DNA of 64,000 bases, from positions 62,001 through 126,000 of the forward strand of contig JAUMZL010000001.1 of NCBI GenBank assembly GCA_030528155.1, read 5' to 3'. The notes beneath the pieces are model-generated. The model had not been told where the DNA came from. It ran no database searches and saw nothing but the letters and a program-made list of their open reading frames with translations. The stretch comes from Aerococcus sp. GTDB taxonomy: Bacteria; Bacillota; Bacilli; Lactobacillales; Aerococcaceae. This document shows, one piece after another, positions 1 to 9,275 of this stretch. Numbering within the stretch: position 1 is the first letter of the stretch; every line of letters starts with the position of its first letter. The translations under genes were made by a program, and so were the position numbers.

Positions 1-82
1 TATCTGGGGGTCGCTTTTTTTGAAAATCGTACGGGTAGCTGATGATCATACTTCAGTAAAGAGATACCCTCATTTTTTCATC

Positions 83-148
83 TGAAAACATGAGTTTGCC
101 TAAATAAGATCTCTCTTCAAATTTTTCTACAAAAAGAACATGTGTTTG
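83..148 (+). promoter_or_regulatory. Two LexA-like operator boxes upstream of lexA
   Basis: Two similar sites 50 bases apart precede lexA: AAACATGAGTTTG at 86-98 and GAACATGTGTTTG at 136-148. Both follow the Gram-positive LexA pattern GAAC-N4-GTTC with one or two changes and share the core AACATGnGTTTG. The position, 67 to 130 bases before the lexA start, fits autorepression. Binding is inferred from pattern only. Confidence 0.55.
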
Positions 149-214
149 CACCCTGATTTGAAATATGGTATCTTTAAGATAATAAAAATGGAAACGAACG
201 GGGAAGTGACCACT

Positions 215-829
215 ATGAAAGAAAGACAACTACAGATCTTGCAGTGCATATACCGCAACGTGCAAGATAAGGGCTATCCCCCGACTGTTCGCGAAATTTG
301 TGATGCGGTTGGGCTAGTCTCAACATCGACGGTGCACCGTCATCTCACCAATTTGGAGAATGATGGTTATCTCTTCAAGGATTCAACGAAACCACGCGCT
401 TTAGAAATCACTGAAAAAGGTTTGGAAGTCCTCGGTGTAAAATCATCGCCAGGGATTCCCATGCTGGGGACCGTAACAGCTGGAGAACCCATTATGGCAA
501 TTGAAGATATTGAGGGGTATTTTCCAGTACCTCCTGAACTTGATGGTTCAGACGCTCCGCTTTTTATGCTGCAGATTCGCGGAGATAGCATGATTGAAGC
601 CGGCATTTTAGATGGTGATTATGTCATCGTGCGTCAACAATCCACCGCTGAAAATGGTCAGATCGTCATTGCGATGACCGAAGAGGAAGAAGCCACCTGC
701 AAACGCTTCTACAAAGAAGCTGACCACTTTCGCTTGCAACCAGAGAACGAAACCATGGCCCCCATCATTTTGAATCAGGTCTCAATTCTAGGTCGTGTGA
801 TTAGCCTTTACCGTGAACATATGCTCTAA
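215..829 (+). CDS. lexA: LexA, SOS regulon repressor and self-cleaving peptidase
   Basis: This 204-residue protein represses DNA-damage genes and is inactivated by RecA-stimulated self-cleavage. Residues 1-65 form the winged-helix DNA-binding domain, with the typical LexA segment YPPTVREI near residue 21. The C-terminal S24 peptidase-like half shows the Ala89-Gly90 cleavage site (TAGEP), the nucleophile Ser125 (GDSM) and the general-base Lys163. Length matches the family. The reading frame is open from 140, but ATG 215 is chosen because GGGGAAGTG lies at the right distance and the protein then begins with MKERQ as in other LexA proteins. Two LexA-like boxes upstream suggest autoregulation, and a terminator follows at once, so it is monocistronic. 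Identity is secure. Confidence 0.96.
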   Translation: MKERQLQILQCIYRNVQDKGYPPTVREICDAVGLVSTSTVHRHLTNLENDGYLFKDSTKPRALEITEKGLEVLGVKSSPGIPMLGTVTAGEPIMAIEDIEGYFPVPPELDGSDAPLFMLQIRGDSMIEAGILDGDYVIVRQQSTAENGQIVIAMTEEEEATCKRFYKEADHFRLQPENETMAPIILNQVSILGRVISLYREHML

Positions 830-838
830 CAAACTTTA

Positions 839-866
839 GTGGAAGTCCAAGGCTTCCGCTTTTTTT
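839..866 (+). terminator. Terminator after lexA
   Basis: A 7-base-pair hairpin (GTGGAAG at 839-845 with CTTCCGC at 853-859, one G-U pair) is followed by a run of seven T. It begins 10 bases after the lexA stop. Confidence 0.85.
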
Positions 867-1338
867 GTTTCCTTATATCTTTTTATACTATCGATATAAA
901 CAATTTTGTTTCTTAATTTTTTCACTTAGTTGAATTTTGGTGTCAACTGTGTTCCCCCTTAGCTCGTGCAATTTTTACATACAAAAACAATATCGTTCTT
1001 TAATCTGCTTTTTCAAGCGGTTTATTCCCTTTTAAGCGGCCAATTCATCTCTATATTGTTCTTTAACCGCTTACTTCATTGCATAAATAGTACAATTTAC
1101 CCCTATTTTTGTTCATAAAAATATTTTAAAGATTAATAGTAAGCGCTTACCTATCAAATATTATTGTGAATGATTCTTCATGTTGATGGAATCGTGGTAC
1201 ACTATCTTCATCAAAGAGATCGAAAGCTATAAAAATTGTACTTAAAATTGTATTTTTCTATTCAATTCCTAGTGCAACCTCAACTAACAACAATACCTGT
1301 TTTCGATCTCAAGGTTTTAAATAAATTGGAGGCAGTAT
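867..1338 (+). promoter_or_regulatory. AT-rich leader of nox with a cre-like palindrome and a direct repeat
   Basis: This gene-free stretch separates lexA from nox. It holds a 12-base perfect palindrome GTAAGCGCTTAC at 1139-1150 that resembles a CcpA cre site, and a 20-base imperfect direct repeat at 991-1010 and 1054-1073. The hexamer AAGCGG occurs twice about two helical turns apart (near 1015 and 1035), with its inverse CCGCTT near 1067. A Rex-type half site TTGTGAA lies at 1164-1170 but its second half is poor. TACACT near 1198 preceded by TGG could be an extended -10. No reading frame stands out. Confidence 0.4.
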
Positions 1339-1340
1339 AA

Positions 1341-2690
1341 ATGAAAACTGTGATTATCGGAACGAACCATGCTGGTATTGCTGCAGCTAACACCTTACTC
1401 GACAACTATGGTGATCAACAAGAAATCGTTATGATCGACCGTAACACCAATATGAGTTACCTCGGTTGTGGGACAGCTCTATGGGTAGGTCGTCAAATCG
1501 AAGACTACCATGGCCTCTTCTACACTAAGATGGAAGATTTTGAAGCAAAAGGTGCAAAAATCATGTTGGAAACCAGCGTGACCGACATCGACTTCGACAA
1601 AAAAGAAGTTCATGCAACAACAAAAGCTGGTGAAGAAATCGTTGAGGCTTATGATAAATTAATTTTAGCCACAGGTTCTCTTCCTATTCAACTCCCTATC
1701 CCAGGCGCTGATTTAGACGACATTTATTTCTTGAAATTATTCCAAGAAGGTCAAGCTGTAGATCATGCGCTCGCACGTGAAGGGGTTGAAACGGTTGCTG
1801 TTATCGGTAGTGGTTACATCGGTGTTGAAATTGCCGAAGCAGCTAAACGCCGTGGCAAGAACGTGCTGTTATTCGATGCGGCACCAAGCTCATTAGCTAG
1901 CTACTATGACCCAGAATTTGCGAAATTGATGGATGAAAACCTCGAAGAACATGGTATCGAGAGCCACTACGGTGAATTGGCACAAGCCTTCCTGGGTAAT
2001 GACGAAGGTAAAGTCACTGGCATCCGCACTGACAAAGGGGAATACCAAGCGGATGTGGTGATCAGCTGCGTTGGATTCAAACCAAATGCTGAATTAGGTG
2101 GTGACCACTTCAAACGTTTCGCTAACGGTGCTTACCATGTGGACCGTACCTTCCAAACCAGCGATCCAGATGTCTATGCCATTGGAGACTGCGCAAATAA
2201 CTACTCCAACGCGCTCAAAGCGGATGTTTACTCTGCTTTAGCATCTAACGCTGTTCGTTCCGGAATTGTGGCTGCTCACAACTTGGCTGGCACCAAAGTC
2301 GAAGGCGCTGGTATCCAAGGTTCTAACGGGATCGAAATCTTTGGTTTGAAATTAGTTTCTACCGGTTTGAACTTGCACGCTGCCGAAAAAGCAGGCATCG
2401 CCGTGAAATATGTTGATTTTGAAGACCTACAAAAACCAGGCTTTATGCCAGCGGACGAAAATGCTCAAGTAAAATTGCGGATTATCTATGCTGCGGACGA
2501 TCACCGCATCTTAGGGGCACAGATGGCTTCCCGTTACGATATGTCCATGGGTATTCACATGTTCTCCTTAGCTATCCAAGAAGGCCTGACCATCGATCGT
2601 CTGCAATTATTAGACATCTTCTTCTTGCCACACTTTAACCAACCTTACAACTACATCACTATGGCTGCGTTAACAGCAGACAAAGACTAA
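1341..2690 (+). CDS. nox: NADH oxidase, water-forming flavoprotein
   Basis: This 449-residue enzyme of the pyridine nucleotide-disulfide reductase family reduces O2 to water with NADH, regenerating NAD+ in aerotolerant fermenters. An N-terminal FAD-binding motif (VIIGTNHAGIAAA, residues 4-16) is followed by the redox-active Cys43 in SYLGCGTALWVG, a feature of H2O-forming NADH oxidases and CoA-disulfide reductases. The NAD-binding glycine motif (VIGSGYIGVEIAE) is near residue 155, and the second FAD motif (VYAIGDCA) near residue 280. The start has a GGAGG ribosome site. A cre-like palindrome about 190 bases upstream suggests CcpA control. It stands alone and ends at a strong terminator. NADH peroxidase or CoA-disulfide reductase are less likely alternatives. 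Confidence 0.9.
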   Translation: MKTVIIGTNHAGIAAANTLLDNYGDQQEIVMIDRNTNMSYLGCGTALWVGRQIEDYHGLFYTKMEDFEAKGAKIMLETSVTDIDFDKKEVHATTKAGEEIVEAYDKLILATGSLPIQLPIPGADLDDIYFLKLFQEGQAVDHALAREGVETVAVIGSGYIGVEIAEAAKRRGKNVLLFDAAPSSLASYYDPEFAKLMDENLEEHGIESHYGELAQAFLGNDEGKVTGIRTDKGEYQADVVISCVGFKPNAELGGDHFKRFANGAYHVDRTFQTSDPDVYAIGDCANNYSNALKADVYSALASNAVRSGIVAAHNLAGTKVEGAGIQGSNGIEIFGLKLVSTGLNLHAAEKAGIAVKYVDFEDLQKPGFMPADENAQVKLRIIYAADDHRILGAQMASRYDMSMGIHMFSLAIQEGLTIDRLQLLDIFFLPHFNQPYNYITMAALTADKD

Positions 2691-2707
2691 AGCTCATTCT
2701 ATTGAAA

Positions 2708-2744
2708 ATGCGCCCGCTTCAAGCTCGAAGTGGGCGCATTTTTG
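2708..2744. terminator. Bidirectional terminator between nox and sstT
   Basis: A 12-base-pair stem (2709-2720 with 2727-2738, one G-U pair) and a 6-base loop have T runs on both strands. It serves convergent nox (+) and the serine/threonine transporter gene (-). Confidence 0.88.
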
Positions 2745-2750
2745 TTACTA

Positions 2751-4016
2751 TTAATTTTTGACATGCTCTCTTTCAGCGCGCTTTACTCGCTCTTTCAGCG
2801 AGATTGGTTTCCCTAGTTTTTTAGAATCATAGAATTCTGCCGTAGCTGTGAAGAGAATGTCACTCGCTACGTTGACCGCCGTTTCAGTTGAGTCCTGGAT
2901 CACACTGATAACGAAGCCAACTCCAACCACCTGAGCAGCAACTTCGGTTGGAATATTAAACAAGCTGGCTGCTAATGGAATCAATAGTAAGGAGCCACCT
3001 GCAATACCGGATGCTCCCATTGAGGAAATGGCTGCCAACAGCGACAATAGAAATGCCATGAAGAAAGGCACCTGAACGCCCAACGTATGGCAGGCAGCGA
3101 GCGTCATTAAGGTAACCGTAACGGCTGCTCCCCCTGTATTGGCAGTCGCCCCTAAAGGAATCGAGATGGCATAGGATTCTCGGTTCAACCCCAGTTCCTC
3201 ACTTAGCTGCATATTCACTGGTACTGAAGCGGCTGAGCTCCGCGTAAAGAAGGCTGGCACCCCACTCGACTTCATACAAAACCACAAGAGTGGCCATGGG
3301 TTTTGACGTAAAGATAGCGCCACCATCAGTCCGTAAACAATAAAATAAACAAACAAAAGTGTCCCACAAACTACCGCGATAATGGCGAGATATTGCATCA
3401 TGCTACTCAAACCTACTGCCGTCACCGATTGATAGACAATCCCAATAATCCCCAGCGGCACAAAATGAATGACTAATTGCACCACATGCGTCATGGCTTG
3501 TGAGAAATCGTTCAGCATCCCCTTTGTCGTGTCACTGGCCCGCTGCAATGCCAGCCCAATGAGCACTGCCCACACGAGAATGGCTAAATAATTACCACTT
3601 GTGAGCGCTTGAATCGGATTCATAATGGCATTTAGCAAAATCCCACGCAAGGTTTGCACCAAATCAGTCGGAGCCGATCCAATATCAGTAGCATTAGGCA
3701 ATACCAATCGTACTGGAAAAAGATAAGCCGCCACCACGGCACTGAAGGCTGAGAAAAAAGTACCAACTAAATAAAAACCAACAACCGTTTGGATATGGGT
3801 CTTAGAACCGGGTTTATGCCGGGAAACAGCTGCAATAATCAACACAAATACCAATAACGGAGCAATAGCGGTCAAAGCACCGATAAACAACTCTCCGAGA
3901 ATACCTATGGCTGACCAACGAGGAACGAACAATCCCAACATGATCCCTAACACCATACCGATCAGGATCTGCTGGATTAACGATAACCGCCGCCAACCAG
4001 TGACTAGACTTTTCAT
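2751..4016 (-). CDS. sstT: Serine/threonine:sodium symporter SstT
   Basis: This 421-residue membrane protein belongs to the dicarboxylate/amino acid:cation symporter (DAACS) family and most resembles SstT, which imports L-serine and L-threonine with Na+. It has about eight hydrophobic segments, the first at residues 14-31, and the re-entrant loop serine-rich motif SSGVPAFFTRSSAASVPVN near residue 255, followed by the conserved IPLGATANTGGAA. The start has GGAGGTGA seven bases upstream. It is a single gene. The substrate is inferred from the overall similarity and not shown by any one residue; glutamate/aspartate carriers of the same family differ in length and loops. Confidence 0.88.
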   Translation of the reverse strand: MKSLVTGWRRLSLIQQILIGMVLGIMLGLFVPRWSAIGILGELFIGALTAIAPLLVFVLIIAAVSRHKPGSKTHIQTVVGFYLVGTFFSAFSAVVAAYLFPVRLVLPNATDIGSAPTDLVQTLRGILLNAIMNPIQALTSGNYLAILVWAVLIGLALQRASDTTKGMLNDFSQAMTHVVQLVIHFVPLGIIGIVYQSVTAVGLSSMMQYLAIIAVVCGTLLFVYFIVYGLMVALSLRQNPWPLLWFCMKSSGVPAFFTRSSAASVPVNMQLSEELGLNRESYAISIPLGATANTGGAAVTVTLMTLAACHTLGVQVPFFMAFLLSLLAAISSMGASGIAGGSLLLIPLAASLFNIPTEVAAQVVGVGFVISVIQDSTETAVNVASDILFTATAEFYDSKKLGKPISLKERVKRAEREHVKN

Positions 4017-4119
4017 GGGCTCACCTCCATAAATTATTCGTCATTATTTTAGCACAATAGCTACTATTGCTAATACCTAATCATCCCTCACAATAAAAAA
4101 CAAATCCTTTTCACAAGTA

Positions 4120-4150
4120 AAAAGCCGAATAATCACAATGTTCGGCTTTT
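4120..4150. terminator. Symmetric hairpin upstream of sstT
   Basis: A perfect 10-base-pair stem (4120-4129 with 4141-4150) is flanked by A/T runs on both sides. It lies between the sstT start and the apt terminator, so it may insulate sstT from apt read-through. Confidence 0.6.
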
Positions 4151-4193
4151 GAAAAACATCCTTGTATTTTTAAATTTATACAAAAATTGTATT

Positions 4194-4232
4194 AAAAACC
4201 ACTGCCCCTCATTAAGAAGGACAGTGGTTTTT
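4194..4232 (-). terminator. Terminator after apt
   Basis: On the minus strand ACCACTGTCC pairs with GGGGCAGTGGT around a 10-base loop and is followed by a T run. It begins a few bases after the apt stop. Confidence 0.8.
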
Positions 4233-4238
4233 CAGCGC

Positions 4239-4763
4239 TTATTCTGCGTCATCATAGTGCATGAGGGACAAAATATCAAGACCTGCCAATTTTTGACGAG
4301 CATTCAAAGCAGTCAATTCGATGACAAAAGCCGCCCCAACGACTTCCCCGCCGAAAGACTCGACCAGTTCTTTGGTTGCTTTCACCGTTCCCCCCGTTGC
4401 GAGCAAATCGTCAACTAAGAGGACTTTCTGGCCCGGTTGAATGGCATCGACATGAATTTCCAACGTGTCATGGCCGTATTCTAAACCATAGTCCAGCGCT
4501 TTCGTTTCACGTGGCAGTTTTCCTGGTTTACGCACAGGGACGAAGCCTGTCTCTAAGGCATAAGCCACTGGGCAGCCAATAATAAACCCGCGTGCTTCTG
4601 GACCCACTACCAGATCAGCGCCCATTTCTTTTCCGTAGGCCGCAATTTGATCAATAGCATAACGGAACGCCGCCGCATCCGCTAATAATGGGGTAATATC
4701 GCGAAAAATAATCCCCTTTTCTGGATAATCAGGAATAGAGGCAATGTGTTGATATAAATCCAT
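4239..4763 (-). CDS. apt: Adenine phosphoribosyltransferase
   Basis: This 174-residue cytosolic enzyme converts adenine and PRPP to AMP and pyrophosphate in purine salvage. The PRPP-binding motif [12 protein letters not shown] is near residue 120, and the N-terminal segment [18 protein letters not shown] is characteristic of Apt. The reading frame stays open to 4838, but ATG 4763 is preferred because GGAGGG lies nine bases before it and the protein then begins MDLYQHI at the usual family length. recJ lies 270 bases upstream on the same strand, a neighbour pair common in Firmicutes. A TACAAT -10-like element at about 4844-4849 suggests a promoter of its own. It ends at a terminator. Confidence 0.95.
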   Translation of the reverse strand: MDLYQHIASIPDYPEKGIIFRDITPLLADAAAFRYAIDQIAAYGKEMGADLVVGPEARGFIIGCPVAYALETGFVPVRKPGKLPRETKALDYGLEYGHDTLEIHVDAIQPGQKVLLVDDLLATGGTVKATKELVESFGGEVVGAAFVIELTALNARQKLAGLDILSLMHYDDAE

Positions 4764-5033
4764 AAGTGTCCCTCCACTACATGTATTGGGGTCAATCCCC
4801 CTGATATTATTGTTTGAATTCACCGTGCAAAAAAGCACGCTTCTATTGTAGCACAGATTGATAAGCGATCGTCTCAGCGGCCAGGTGATTGGTAATGCTT
4901 AAATGTCATTTGCCTTATAATTCCCCACTCAGCCATCTGAATCATGAGAGCGGTCAATCAATGGAATCATTGCTGCTCTCACCCGTACGCCACTTCTAAG
5001 CGCGTCAATGATTTTGTCTAAAGTCCTCATTTT

Positions 5034-7376
5034 TCATTCATCTTTGATCTCACCAAACAAATAAGCCTTGATGTGCGCGAGGTCTGTGTAAAGGAAGAAG
5101 CGTTCAGCCTGAATCTGTTGTTGCCACGCTTTCATAATGGGGAGCTTGGCGAGTTCTACTTGCGCGGTTGGATGAATGATTTGAAGATGACCGGCATCAA
5201 ATGCGATCAAATGTCCCTCCAAAAAAGCTGATAGCATCAATTTCACTTTGGCTGGCGCTAATTTCAAATAGCGTGCCACGGCTTCCTCATTACCTGCCAA
5301 TTCAATCCCCGGATGCTTCGTTAGGTATTGGTACAGTGTGGCAAATTCCTGACGAAGTGGTTGCCCGATCATGTAAGCATGTTGATGGCTATAAGCGAAT
5401 AAGTAGACGTTCTTAATCTTCAGTTCTTGGATCATTGTTTGTAACTTGGCTTGGTCATGAACACAATCAAAAATCACTAACTGATCATAATCTGCTGCTG
5501 AAATTTCAGCTTGTCGTTCCTCCCAATCACTCATCAACAGCCCCGTTGACGTTTCGGGGATGACCTGTTGATAAGCGGACAAGTAATGCTCGGATTCAAA
5601 GACGTAGAGCGCATGGTCGACATTAAAGACTTCTTGGCGATTCTTCGCTTGCCTTAAATCAAAGAGCGCGACCGCATCGCTCTTCACATCGAGAATAAAC
5701 CCCTGCGCCTGACGATTACCCTGCCATTCATTAATATTCATGGTGACAATGACATCAACCGTAGTTTCGCCCTGGAGAGGCTCTGCCAAATCCCCCATGC
5801 GAAAGCCGATCAATGGGACATCTCCTGTTTTATTCGCCACCGTCAATTTCAAAGTCTGTTGATCTTTACCGATAGCTTGCACTTGTTTGAGTCGGACATT
5901 TTTTAGCAAAAACTGTGGTTTCGGCTGTTTCGCGCCAAATGGTTTCAATTGTTCAAGCGCTGTGGCATTCTCTAGCGTAAACGCATCGATCGGAAGCTCG
6001 AGATCATAGACTAATGTTTCTTGGGTAGTAAGTTGATCTTGAAAATCGGACATGGCCTCTTCCACTGCCTGTACCCATTGTTCATACTGATCCGATGTAA
6101 TCGTCATCCCTGCTGCCATCGCATGCCCACCCCAACTTTCAGCATATGCAGAAGCCTGAGTGAGCACATCGAATAAATTAATCCCCTCAATGGAGCGCCC
6201 GGAACCTTTGTAGTTCTTTTTTTCCTGATCATAGCGCAATAAAATGGTTGGTCGGTGAATGGTTTCTACCACGCGACTCGCAACGATGCCCAATACCCCT
6301 TCATGCCAATCTTCACTAGCCAGGATGAGGCAGGGCGGAAGCGTAGACATTTTATCCATTTGCTGGAAGACATCAGCAGCCATCTTATCAACGATCTGCT
6401 TACGCTCATTATTGGTTGCATTCACCTCTGTGACAATGGTTTCTGCCACATCAGGATCAAATGTCGTCATTAATTCAACACCAGGACCGGCCTGTTTGAT
6501 ACGCCCGAGGGAATTGAGGCGGGGCGCGATGATAAAAGCGATCGTTTCTTCATCGATGTTGTTGGGATTAATGCCTTCCTTTTCCAATAAAAGCGCTAAG
6601 CCCAACCGCTCGCCTCGTTTCATCTGTTCAATTCCTTGACGAACAATAAAGCGATTCTCATCGCGCAAGCTCACCACGTCCGCTACGGTACCGATCGCCG
6701 CTAAATCGAGCAGTTCACTTGGCAAGTCGCCCATTAATGCTGTGGCAACCTTGAGTGCTACACCAGCGCCACAGAGATCATCAAATGGATAGTTTCCCTT
6801 GGGATGACGCGGGTGAACAATGGCATAAGCATCCGGCAGCTCATCCGGCAATTCATGGTGATCGGTCACCAACACGTCTACCCCTTGCGACTTAGCGTAT
6901 GCAATCGCCTCATGTCCGCTCACCCCGTTATCGCAGGTAAGGATCAATTGAATACCTTGGCGAATGTAATACTGATATACCGCTTGGTTAGGCCCATACC
7001 CATCCTCAAATCGATCTGGGAGGTAGTAGGTCACATCGGCCCCTAAATTTTCGAGTGTTTCTAACAGAATCGTCGTACTGGTAATGCCATCCGCATCATA
7101 ATCACCATACACTAAAATTTTCTCTTGCTGTTCAACCGCATGCGTCAGGCGATCAATGAGTTTCTGCATATCATAAAGCAAAAAAGGATCGTGGAAGGTC
7201 TCTGGTTCAGCGAGGTAGGCGCGGATCGCCTCCTCATCGCCATAGCCACGCGCGATGGCCAATCGAATAAGAAAAGCTGGCTGTTGGAGTGTTAAGGACA
7301 GAGCAGCAATCGTTTCATCATTAATTGCTTGCTCATTCGTCTCACTAGCTTGCCAATGGTATTTGGATTTTAACAC
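5034..7376 (-). CDS. recJ: Single-stranded-DNA-specific exonuclease RecJ
   Basis: This 780-residue 5'-3' exonuclease acts on single-stranded DNA in recombination and repair. The DHH phosphoesterase motifs are clear: YGDYDADGIT near residue 92, TCDNG near 148, VTDHHELP near 170 and the AAIGTVADVV block near 226. The DHHA1 part shows GSGRS and GGHAMAAGMT near residues 391 and 417. A C-terminal extension of about 200 residues beyond the core is typical of Firmicutes RecJ. The start is GTG at 7376 with GGAGGG eight bases upstream; a nearby ATG at 7383 is in another frame. The gene follows an SDR gene by 18 bases, so the two are probably co-transcribed. Confidence 0.94.
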   Translation of the reverse strand: MLKSKYHWQASETNEQAINDETIAALSLTLQQPAFLIRLAIARGYGDEEAIRAYLAEPETFHDPFLLYDMQKLIDRLTHAVEQQEKILVYGDYDADGITSTTILLETLENLGADVTYYLPDRFEDGYGPNQAVYQYYIRQGIQLILTCDNGVSGHEAIAYAKSQGVDVLVTDHHELPDELPDAYAIVHPRHPKGNYPFDDLCGAGVALKVATALMGDLPSELLDLAAIGTVADVVSLRDENRFIVRQGIEQMKRGERLGLALLLEKEGINPNNIDEETIAFIIAPRLNSLGRIKQAGPGVELMTTFDPDVAETIVTEVNATNNERKQIVDKMAADVFQQMDKMSTLPPCLILASEDWHEGVLGIVASRVVETIHRPTILLRYDQEKKNYKGSGRSIEGINLFDVLTQASAYAESWGGHAMAAGMTITSDQYEQWVQAVEEAMSDFQDQLTTQETLVYDLELPIDAFTLENATALEQLKPFGAKQPKPQFLLKNVRLKQVQAIGKDQQTLKLTVANKTGDVPLIGFRMGDLAEPLQGETTVDVIVTMNINEWQGNRQAQGFILDVKSDAVALFDLRQAKNRQEVFNVDHALYVFESEHYLSAYQQVIPETSTGLLMSDWEERQAEISAADYDQLVIFDCVHDQAKLQTMIQELKIKNVYLFAYSHQHAYMIGQPLRQEFATLYQYLTKHPGIELAGNEEAVARYLKLAPAKVKLMLSAFLEGHLIAFDAGHLQIIHPTAQVELAKLPIMKAWQQQIQAERFFLYTDLAHIKAYLFGEIKDE

Positions 7377-7394
7377 GCCGCATGCCCTCCTATT

Positions 7395-8195
7395 CTATAG
7401 CGACCGTTTGACGGGAAAAGTGCGGAAAAAATAATGAATGAGATGATAGCTGAGGGTTGGCGAGAGCGCCAATAATTTTGCCAGAATTTCGTAGTAATAA
7501 GGAACAACCACTTCCCAGCGCTTGGCCTCGATCGCGTTAAACATCCGCAAAGCGACATGTTCAGGAGTTACTGCGGTCCGTTCCACCTGTTCATAATATT
7601 GGCGATTCGCTGCTGTGCGCGTAAAGAACGGTGTTTTCACCGGCCCGGGCAAAATGCAGGTCACAGTGATATTCGTAGCCATCAAGTCTTGGCGTAAGCT
7701 GTTCGCATATCCCCAAACTCCCGCTTTTGAAGCAGAGTAGACAGTAGACTGTGGCGTGTGAATCTTGCCTGCCACTGAAGCAATCATCGTGATGTTATGT
7801 TCATGTTCGGGATCATCCAGCATTTTTAATGCAAAAGCCTTTGTGAGATACATTGTCGCTAACAGATTGGTTTCAAGCATCGCTTTGATAGCCGTTGTTT
7901 CTTGGGTGATGATGGATTCAAAATCTCCATACCCTGCGCAATGCACCAAAGCGAATACGTGGCGGTTGGTCGTTGCCTTTTTAACGAGACGATCAATGGC
8001 GTCCACATCCAATAAATCAGCCACCAACACGTCAACTTGAGGACTCCCCAATTGTTGACAAGTTGCCTGAACAGCCTTTAAATGAGCTTCGTTACGCCCC
8101 GTCAACAGCAGTGGGTAGCCTGCTCGAGCCGCTTTTTGACTGAAAGAAGCCCCAATACCGCTCGAAGCGCCGGTAATAACCATCCAATCTTTCAT
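7395..8195 (-). CDS. Short-chain dehydrogenase/reductase
   Basis: This 266-residue classical SDR has the NAD(P)-binding motif TGASSGIG (residues 8-15), the NAG-like region replaced by VHCAGYGD near residue 85, a catalytic serine in MIASVAGK, and the YSASKAGVWGY segment giving the Tyr-x3-Lys pair near residues 151-155. The C-terminal 40 residues are hydrophobic and may touch the membrane. The substrate is unknown. The gene sits between rnz and recJ, the same place as the yqjQ-type SDR gene in many Firmicutes, which supports orthology but not a function. An AAAGGAAG site precedes the ATG. Confidence 0.85.
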   Translation of the reverse strand: MKDWMVITGASSGIGASFSQKAARAGYPLLLTGRNEAHLKAVQATCQQLGSPQVDVLVADLLDVDAIDRLVKKATTNRHVFALVHCAGYGDFESIITQETTAIKAMLETNLLATMYLTKAFALKMLDDPEHEHNITMIASVAGKIHTPQSTVYSASKAGVWGYANSLRQDLMATNITVTCILPGPVKTPFFTRTAANRQYYEQVERTAVTPEHVALRMFNAIEAKRWEVVVPYYYEILAKLLALSPTLSYHLIHYFFRTFPVKRSL

Positions 8196-8287
8196 GCTGC
8201 GTCTTCCTTTCTCTCATCAATAGGCCAAATGACTCCCCACGCCGCAAAAGTTCTGAGGAGCGCAAGCAGTCATCTGACCATCATTAA

Positions 8288-9214
8288 CTATCCAATGTCA
8301 AATTCATCAAAATCTTTCACCACGGTGGAGTGCGGGAACACCGCGCGCGCATCCTGTTCCAGACGTTTCACATCACGACCCAGATAGCGAGCCGAGATAT
8401 GATTCAAGTACAGCTGTTTCACGCCACCATCACGTGCCATCATTGCGGCCTGTCTAGCCGTGGAATGAAAATGTTGATAGGCCATTTTTTCCTCATGGCC
8501 GGCATAAGTTGCCTCGTGCACCAACACATCTGCCCCCAATGTCAATGTGAGAGCCGGTTTGTGATAGCGCGTATCGCCGAAAATAGTGACCACGCGCCCC
8601 GGTTGATCTTCACCAACAAAATCATTACCATCCAGAACAGTGCCATCGGGTAAAATCACCTGTTCGCGCCGCTTCAATTGGCCGAGCAAAGGCCCATTTG
8701 GTACCCCTGCCGCTTGTGCCTTTTCAATCAACAATTCACCGGGATGTGGTGCCTCCTCCACCCGGTATCCGTAACAACGAATGCCGTGATTCAACAAACC
8801 ATAAATCACACGGTATTGCCCATTTTCAAAAGCCACGCCACTATCTGCACTCAGTTCCACTACCTTGATTTGGTAATTCAAGCGCGTTTGTGAGACTTGC
8901 TGGCTTACGCGTAGATAATCGCGCAATCCTCGTGGCCCATAGATGGTGACATTGTCATGCTCACCACCTTGAAAACTCCGACTGGCCAAAAAACCAGGGA
9001 GGCCGTAGAGATGATCACCGTGCAGATGGGTAATGAAAATTTTGGTGACTTTGCGGGGCTTGAGTGTTGTCGCTAAGATTTGTTGCTGTGTCCCTTCCCC
9101 ACAATCAAACATCCACATTTCGTTGCTTTCATCTAATAATTTCAAAATCAAACTCGAGACATTACGGTTGCGACTGGGTAGTCCTGCCCCGGTCCCTAGA
9201 AAGGTTAATTTCAC
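8288..9214 (-). CDS. rnz: Ribonuclease Z, tRNA 3' processing
   Basis: This 308-residue metallo-beta-lactamase-fold nuclease removes 3' trailers from tRNA precursors. The zinc motif HLHGDHLYGLPG is near residue 63, preceded by FDCGEGTQQQ; later ligands are in GLLNHGIRCYGYR, FGDTRY and the end motif FHSTARQAA. The frame continues to a GTG at 9235 with no ribosome site, so GTG 9214 is chosen: GAGGG lies just before it and the protein then begins MKLTFLGTGAG as other RNase Z proteins do. It lies 61 bases after obgE, on the same strand. Confidence 0.93.
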   Translation of the reverse strand: MKLTFLGTGAGLPSRNRNVSSLILKLLDESNEMWMFDCGEGTQQQILATTLKPRKVTKIFITHLHGDHLYGLPGFLASRSFQGGEHDNVTIYGPRGLRDYLRVSQQVSQTRLNYQIKVVELSADSGVAFENGQYRVIYGLLNHGIRCYGYRVEEAPHPGELLIEKAQAAGVPNGPLLGQLKRREQVILPDGTVLDGNDFVGEDQPGRVVTIFGDTRYHKPALTLTLGADVLVHEATYAGHEEKMAYQHFHSTARQAAMMARDGGVKQLYLNHISARYLGRDVKRLEQDARAVFPHSTVVKDFDEFDIG

Positions 9215-9275
9215 AATACCCTCTTCTCTAATCACAAGGAAAACAAACGAGACGCGCTCGTTTGTTTTCTATTCA

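Noticed and set aside
367-606. Open frame on the minus strand inside lexA
   Set aside because: It is antisense to a clear LexA coding region and has no ribosome site or family likeness.
1164-1181. Rex operator upstream of nox
   Set aside because: Only the first half TTGTGAA fits; the second half does not.
4930-4985. Hairpin after recJ as a terminator
   Set aside because: The inverted repeat has no following T run on the minus strand.
7378-7383. ATG just upstream of recJ
   Set aside because: It is out of frame with recJ; GTG 7376 has the correct frame and spacing to GGAGGG.
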